From: Zeugodacus cucurbitae
Lineage: Eukaryota; Arthropoda; Insecta; Diptera; Tephritidae
Reading direction: 5' to 3'
Length of the DNA: 64,000 nt
NCBI RefSeq assembly: GCF_028554725.1
Contig: NC_071668.1
Location: forward strand, 73,835,719 to 73,899,718
In this document: positions 41,001 to 50,000 of the stretch, piece after piece
Numbering within the stretch: the first letter of the stretch is position 1
How the letters are laid out: every line of letters starts with the position of its first letter
Position numbers and translations under genes: made by a program
The notes under the pieces: model-generated
Told to the model about the DNA's origin: nothing
Seen by the model: only the letters and a program-made list of their open reading frames with translations
Databases searched by the model: none

Positions 41001-44000
41001 GCCTCTCCTTTGCAAGCTGTCTCGTATCAGCATACCCAAAATGACCAATATCAATGAACGAGACTTAAATAAATGCATATTTATTATTGTACTTCACTAT
41101 ACGCACTCACAAATTCAAATAAATAATCCACATCCAATACCAGACAACTTAAAATGCCACAATCTCAGACAAATTGTCTCATTAAACTCATTCAGGAAAT
41201 TTCATTCATAAAATTGCAGCAGTAAAACGATAACAAACACAAACAAAAACCAAAGACTCATTCATCGGTTGCATTCAATAAGTTACCGCAAGTGGCATAC
41301 ACTTACAACTACTTGTGTGTGTAGAGTACACGAAAGCGGTAGTGCCACAGACTGTAAGTGCCACTTGGCCGTTGATATACAAATTGATTTATCAGCTTGG
41401 CTACACCTTACACCAATTAATGCACCACAAATAGCACTAATAACGAAAACAAACTCAAATACGCAGACACAAACAACAATACGCTAGATGGGTAATAAGT
41501 GCACATAATAATAAAAGAGCAACAACAACAAAAACAAATATAGTAAATGTAATGCATATAATGCATATAAATGGGTAACACGTGTGCCTGCAATGAAGCC
41601 TGAGCGGCAGCAACACAAATATTGTGTCTACAAGTGTGTTGCACTTAAAGTGTTCATAGTTGCATTTGTGCTTAGTTGTATTGAAAATATACAAATATAG
41701 GTGTGTGTGTGTATGTATGTATATGCCGGCGTAAATAGTGTTGATTCGCCAACTTCAATTGCTGGCACACACCTGCCACAATGCAATTTCACTTGTGTTG
41801 CACACGAGGCCGTATAGAGCAACCCTGTAGGAACTTAAATGAGCTTATTTGGGAATATTTGAAGCAGACCTTTTTAGAAAAGGTAAACAAATAAAAAAAA
41901 ATAAAAGAGAAATATAACAGTGTGGAATTATATTTAATAAAAAAAAATTTATTAGAAATATTTAATATAATTATAAAAAAAGTACAAAAATGCGACTTAA
42001 CCTCAAAAGCATAAAAGTAAGAAATTACATCAATAAGACACGAAAGAGTCAGAACCAAACTTTCCATTAAAAATTAAGCTTCACGATTATGCCATTTTAT
42101 TCGGAATTTTTATACATACGGCGTGTTCAAAAAATAACGGGAATTTTAATAAAAAAAAATTGTATGTAATCATTCGAAATAATCCCCATTCGATAGTAAG
42201 CAAATATGCCAGCGGTTCTTCCAATCATCGAAACAGTTCTCAAACTCTTTAAAGTTCTCTTTATTTTTGGAAGTAGGAAAAAGTCAAATACAGTCATGCC
42301 CGGCGAATATGGAGGATGAACCTACGTTGCAGTATTGTTTTTGGACAAAGAAATCACGAACGAGCAACGTAGTGTGCTTTTAAAAAACGAAAATCGTCAA
42401 GATCATGAAAACACCTTTAAGGGGTTAGTGGTAGTCAGAAACACGAGAAAATTAGAATTTTCGGTATTTTTTTTTTTTGATATTAAATCATGTTAATTTA
42501 CAAAAGTAATACTAAGGCATTATTACACAATATTTTGACTTGAAGTCACGAAAATTAAAAAAAAAATATAATTTCCAAAGTTATATCTGTCTGTGTTGAT
42601 CCAGTTTCAAAAAAAAGGTCCTTGCAGTGACAATCATAAGTCCTTGGAGATTCATCTAAAATCAATCGGATAAAACAAAATTTTATAAATAGATAATCCT
42701 GGGCCTGATCGAAGCTTTTTTTTTCAAAATTTAACAAAATGGCGGCATAAGGAAGTTTTTTTCTAGATTTTCGGGAAAAAATCAAAAGTTAATTGGTCTT
42801 AAAAATTCTAAATTTTTGAAAAACAAAAAATCCTTCGATCAGGCCTGAGTTTATTATGTATCCTAAAAGCTGTATGCATTTCATTAAAATCTACTGAGCG
42901 GTTATCGAGTTACAGTTGTCACCAGTTTAAAAAACATAAATTTGAGATAAATGAATTTAAAGTTGCTCCCGAGCGATCTATGTTATTTGTCGAATAACTC
43001 GAAAAGTTTTTATCGGATCAACTTCAAATTTTCAGAGAATATTTTGAAGATATTACACTTAACGAAAATGCAAAATGATTTTTGAAAATCCTGACTACCC
43101 CTAACCCCTTAAACTTAGCGACTGCTATACACAAAGTAAACAATGAATACGGCTGAAATTTTGTATTCTTCTTGTACTATTTTTATTATATTCTTCTATC
43201 GACATAATAAAAAATATAAAAAAATTTGACAATTCAACTTTGAGATAATTAGAATTTTTTAAATTCCCGCTATTTTTTGAAAGTGAAATCAAAGATTTTA
43301 TCCCATTTAAGCTTATAGCCTTTGATTTTCGAGTTATCGGCTAATTAATCTTTTATTGAGAACTAGTTTTCTTGACACTAAATATAATCAACAGTCATAC
43401 AAATTAAAATTCCTACAGGGCTTTTTTAGTATTAGAGTATATACTCAAACACACACACAATATCCGAATATTTCCTTTATTGCTTCGTACCAGTGCAATA
43501 AAAATCTTTTGCGGCTTTTTTACAGTTTGGAAAAGAGCCGCAATTGCTCAATTATTGATTTTAATTTTATGATTATTTGGGCTAATAAAGGAAATGAGCG
43601 TGAAAGTGATGCTTCAGCGACGCACTTGCAGCAACATGCACTTATGTATATGAGTATATACTCTACTTAAGCCTAAAATAATATTTTTTCGTTTCTTAAA
43701 CAAAGAATCGATTAAAGAAAGCCCTTTTCATTGTAGTCAAGTAATGGGTACCAATTATTGCAATAACCTCAAGTGTTAAATGAAAGTGCGTTTATTTGAA
43801 TATTAAATGGGGTAAGTGGACCGAAGTGTTTGTATGTATCTCACTTTAAGCAATCAACTGCACTGCAATCAGCAACTGTAATCAAAAGAAAGGGGTGCTC
43901 AAAATATTAAAACGTCTACCGTTTGAGATGTGGATACGAAACACGCACTTGAGGTATAATACAAGATAAAGGGAGGATTTAATGTTTAATGGAAATTTAA

Positions 44001-47000
44001 TTAAAAATTATCTTTCAATATCTCTACACATTTATTTTGAAATACTATTTAATATACAATATGTAATATTTATATATATACACATTCAGAATGTATATTT
44101 ATACACCCTCGCTCCGCTCTTTGTATTCCAATCGCCGCTGGCAGTGAAATTTCCGAAAGTATTTCAATGTTACGCTACTCTCAATCCACAATTAATGATC
44201 AATAAAGCAATGTGTGCTTACAATGGGCACTGTATACACAATCTGGAAGAACCCAAAGTGAAAATGAGCAAGTTGAAGTGGCCAATTTTAGAAACATATA
44301 TGTGTGTATGTGTTTGTTTATATACTTGTGCACATGTTGTTTCGTAAATATGTATGCATAAATATAAGATACTTGAAGAAACGTATGTATATGTGGTATG
44401 TATCTGGGTTTTTCTGAGGCAAAATTACCGCAATCAGATCTTTTGAGTTGCGGCCGTCACTTTGCTGGAAATTTTAAATCGCAAATAAAATTCTGGAATC
44501 TCAATATTTTGCAGACCAACGAAATGCAAATGGAAAGTGAAGGTATAAGCATTATTAATATGTAAAAGAAATTAGAGTCTGAAATATTCTCCTCAATTCC
44601 AGATAATTGATTCATCTTGGTAATCGCCAGATTAGTATATTTTATCATAGGTTAGGTAAAGATTATAAGGCTATTCCCCTGAGGCAAAGACATATAGACT
44701 ATGAAAGACAGCCCTTTGTGAAGCCAAACCCCTTGATTAGATATTATGGTACGACAAGCGCCCTGAATCTACTAAAAAGTGAGATCCGAGAAATCTTTTT
44801 CTTGACATTCCAAAGGAAAGTGATGAGCTGAGCCCACCTCATCTTCCTCCAGGCAGCTTCTACAGCTAGTATGTATGTATGTGATTGGCGTTCAACCGTT
44901 TAGCCGGTTATAGCCGAATCGATGAGAGCGCGCCACTCCTCTCTTTCCTTCGCAGTTCGGCGCCAGTTGGAGATTCCAAGTGTAACCAGGTCGCTCTCCA
45001 CCTGGTCCCTCCAACGGAGTGGAGGCCTTCCCCTTCCTCGGCTTCCTCCGGCGGGTACTGAATCGAGCCAGCGTAGCCGCTGTCTTTTTATTCGCTGAAC
45101 TATGTCTATGTCGTCGAATAACACATACAGCTCATCGTTCCATCGTCTGCGGTATTCGCCATTGCCAATGTTAAGGGACCATAAATCTTCCGCAAAACCT
45201 TTCTCTCGAAAACTCCTAGTGTCGTCTCATCTGATGTTGACATCGTCCAAGCAGGACGGGAATGATAAGCGACTTGTAGAGTTTGATTTTGGTTCGTCGA
45301 GAGAGGACTTTACTGTTCAATTGCCTACGCAGTCCAAAGTAGCACCTGTTGGCAAGAGTTATTCTGTGCTGGATTTCGAGGCTGATTTCGGTGTTGTTGA
45401 TACTGGTTCCCAGGTATACGAAATTATCTACAACTTCGAAGTTATGACTGTCAACAGTGACGTGGGAGCTAAGACGCGAGAGCGCCGACTGTTTGCTTGA
45501 TTACAGGAGATATTTCGTCTTGTCCTCATTCACCTCCAGACCCATTCGCTTCGCCTCTTTATCCATGCGGGAAAAAGCAGAACAAACGGCGCGGTTGTTG
45601 CTTCCGATGATATCAATATCATCGGCGTACGCCAGCAGCTGTACACTCTTGTAGAAGATTGTACCCTCTCTATTTAGCTCTGCAGCTCGTATTATTTTTT
45701 CCAACATCAAGTTAAAGAAGTCGCACGATAGTGAGTCACCTTGTCTGAGACCTCGTCTGGCTCTGAGAGGTCCTTCCCGATCCTGACGGAGCTTTTGGTG
45801 TTGCTCAACGTCAGCTTACACAGCCGCATTAGTTTTGCGAGGATACCAAATTCAGACAACGCGGCATAAAGGCAGCTCCTTTTCGTGCTGTCGAAAGCAG
45901 CTTTGAAATCGACAAAAAGGTGGTGTGTGTCGATCCTCTTTTCACGGGTCTTCTCCAAGATTTGGCGCATGGTGAATATCTGGTCCATGGTGAACTTTCC
46001 GGGTCTAAAGCCACACTGATAAGGTCCAATCAGTTTGTTGACGGTGGGCTTAAGTCTTTCACACAGTACGCTCGATAGAACCTTATAGGCGATATTTAGG
46101 AGGCTTATCCCACAGTAATTGGCACAGTTTGTGGGATCTCCCTTTTTATGGATTGGGCAGAGCACACTGAGATTCCAATCGTCAGGCATGCTTTCTTCCG
46201 ACCATATTTTGCAAAGAAGCTGATACATGCACCATATCAGTTCTTCGCCGCCGTATTTGAATAGCTCAGCCGGTAATCTATCGGCCCCTGCCGCTTTGTT
46301 GTTCTTCAGGCGGGTAATTGCTATTCGAATTTCTTCATGGTCGGGCAATGGAACATCTATTCCATCGTCATCGATTGGGGAATCGGGTTCGCCAACTCCT
46401 GCTGTTGTACTTTCACTGCCATTCAGCAGGTCGGAGAAGTGTTCCCTCCATAATCCCAGATTACCACCTTGGTCTCTACATGAGGACAGCTAGTACCCGG
46501 TAAAATTTTTAACCTTACAGCGTGGATCCCGATCGGACAATGGCCATTTAGAACCCCTACCACTAAGGAGAGGCGCACTTTACTGAGAGCGAAGAACTCG
46601 AACTGCGATTCAACTTTGGCCAGTAGGAAGTGCTAGTGACTGACTAGCGCTTGCCCAGCTCGACCGAGGAACACCAGTTTCTCCTACATGTTTCCATGCT
46701 ACTTTTGGTGAGACAAACGAACCTGGTCTTGCAAGCTCATCAGCCACAATTTCCCACGATTCTGCTGTGGCCAGGAACCCAGATCAGTCTAATCGAAAAG
46801 TATAACGATGAAACGGCTAGTGAAGTTACAGTATATTTTATAATAATAATAAAAGTTCCCCCAAGGCTTTATCCTCTTTCTCTTTATAAGGCTCTTAGTT
46901 TTGGATTACGAATCGGATTTGTATAAAGAAACGGTCAAATTAAGTAGAACTCACTATAATATAAAGGAATCAATGAATCGAAGGTTCAAACAGTTGAACA

Positions 47001-50000
47001 CTCTTCCTTTGAAAAGGTTTTGAACGAGTTTCACTGAGCCAATGAGATTTCAAAATGATCCCATATACTATAGACTTATACGAAGACTTTCAAAACAGAT
47101 AAAATAATTTTGTATAATCCCACCTACCAGAACTGCGTCGAACTCCCCGATATCGCTCCACACAAATGCAGTTTGATGAGCTCCATAATTTCTTCGAATA
47201 CAATGACTTGGAAATCCTATCCATATCATATCTCAACTCATCAGCTCATCAGCTGCAGTCACAATTGGAATTGCACAAGCAATTAAGCCAATATGAACTT
47301 TAGTGCACAGCACTTCAATTGATCGAGTTAACTCGACGAGGACATTCAAGGGATGCGAGCAGAACAGAAGGAAGCAAATTAACGATGCCAATGCATTAGT
47401 CAACATTGTGCAATGCAACAAATATTATGTGAATTATGTTGCAAGTTTCATGCATTTGTTTTGGTTGTTTGTATGTAAGCATACATGCGATTCCATTAGC
47501 TAGAACACACACATATCAACATACAAATATACTTAAATAAACTATGCACCGTACGCGTGTGTTTGTTTCTACCATAAGTGTGTGTGTGTGTGTCATTCAT
47601 GCCGAACGAATGATGTCACAACAAATGGAAATCCCGCGCATACAGATTATTTTTACGAACGCATAAACTTGACAAACAAAGATACACACCGTTGGTATGT
47701 AAATATGTATGTATGCGGGAGGCAGCGTCAAAAATAAACAAACAACAATAACAGAGCGAACAACAAGAACAACAAGAATTTATGAAAATAATGCGAGCAA
47801 CAAATTTAAAGGCGAACGACATTGCCCCCAACAAATCAACATTATTATCATCATCATCTCATCGGCAACGAAATCATCATCAGCACGTTGTTATCAGTTA
47901 AATGCGCTCGTTAATCATCATCATCATCGGCAGCAGCCTCCTCAACGGCGCGCCAAACGATGGCTGTGAGTGTACCCACGCACCACTAGACGCTGTTTAA
48001 GTTATAACTGCACTAAATTGAGCAGATAAGTACGAATGTATATCGTGAGTACATCTTAACCGACTGGAATCCATTCAGTCGTTCGAAAGATCTTAAAATT
48101 CGTAGATAACTCGTTCTTAAATCACGTAGAGGCATTTATCATATTATAAATTAACTAAGTTTAATCACTTCTAGAAAGTTTCACGAGGCTATGAAGCTTT
48201 TCTGGTATGAGAAAGTTCATAAAGCTTCATTATCCAAAAGTAACTTACAAATTAACCAACAACTTTAAGTAATACTAATCATTTATAAAGGACAAATATC
48301 AGACCTACCAGCCTTTACTGAACTAAAAAAGCTTTTCATAAAGCTCTATCAGTCATTTAAGAGGTCTGATCTTTCTTACTTTCAAGATCATCCATTTTAA
48401 CGACATCATAGAGATATAAGTATTCTGGGAAGCTATGTGTGGTGAAAGAAAGAAGTTACTTAAAACTTTCTAGGGAAGATCTCATGAATAGCCGTCATCC
48501 AAAAGTAAAAACTTAAAACTTTTAATATCCTCCATTTAACAAACAACATTAAATAACACTGATAATAAAGCTCTATCACTCAAGAGCTTTGGCAACTTTT
48601 AAGATCCTCCATTTAACTGTCATAGAAGTTCTGTGCGGTGAAGGAGTGAAATCAAAAATTACTGTTAAACCGAAGCACTTCGGAAGCATTCGTTTTCACC
48701 AAACAGCTGATTAGTAAAGAGTTTTTTTTTTCATTCAAAATGTGTGTACTCTAAATCAATTCATAGAAATATATGAATGAAGAAATTATTTTGATATACA
48801 TATAAGTAAATAACAGCTAATTCCGTGTATATAAGTCAATCTAAAGTAAGTGATGCGCTCATTAACAGAGATAACTTACAGCTGGGTAGCTTATACATAC
48901 ATATATCATCCGTACATCTGTGCTCCTTTGTTTACTAAACGCTGATTAATATCACAGAACGTTTTTATTGATAAAGCAATGAGATGGCTGCTGCTTGTCT
49001 GAGTCTATTGTGTACGGTGCCCGCAGCTGTCATAGCATTTGGCACTTGACAGCTGGGTTGACTCCCTGCAGCTGGACTTGATTACACTCTGTACATACAT
49101 ACATACATACGTGTGTGCTGTTAATGTGTATGCGTGGCAAAATTATGGGGAATACCATAAGTGAAACACATATTTTTTAATTTTTCTATTTTTTCATTTC
49201 ATCTTTGTGCTGATGATTTTCGACATTTGCTCACGTTTCTTGGAAATTTCGACACTACAACTGCGAAAATGTGTCATGAAAAATTCGCATTGACTAAATA
49301 CTTGTATAAAAAAAGCTCAAACATTTTAAGTAGCCAAGTCTACTAATTCATGGTATTCCCAATCTTAAACTAATAAAGATTTAACTAATAAGTATGCAGA
49401 TTCTGAGAATGAAGTCAACTGCGTTTGAAAACAAAAAGGTGATAAGATTGCGACGTTTACCTTTTCGTTCTGTGGAAAAAAGTCACCTGCCAACACAACT
49501 TTACCTATTAGTTAACTGTCAAAAACAGTATGATAACGGCTGATTGTCAAAACTGTTAAATATAGGTATAGTATATAACTATTATGTATTAGTTTCAATT
49601 TCAATTAGTTTATCAATCGATTATGCGACGAAAGTAGAAAAGGTTCGAGAGAAACCTTAAGTAATATGATTTGTGACATTATTCCTTTAGTGTGGTTCTG
49701 TCAAAGTCTAGACTTGACATTGAGTGATCTAAATTCTTAATGCTAAATACCTTAAATCACCACAATAACTACGGGAATTGTGAAATTTAAATTTCACGCG
49801 CTTGAAGAGTCAATTATCAACTGTATTAATTGCCCCCGCCTCCATATTAGCCAAATATGACTTCGTGTGACTTTTTCTTATTTCCAAAAATCAAGAGAAC
49901 CTTAAAGGGCCGTCATTTTACAAGCATATATATGTGATTTCGGTAAAGGATCCAAAGACCAATCACAAAAATCGAGTTTGAGTAGTGTTTCGATGATTGG

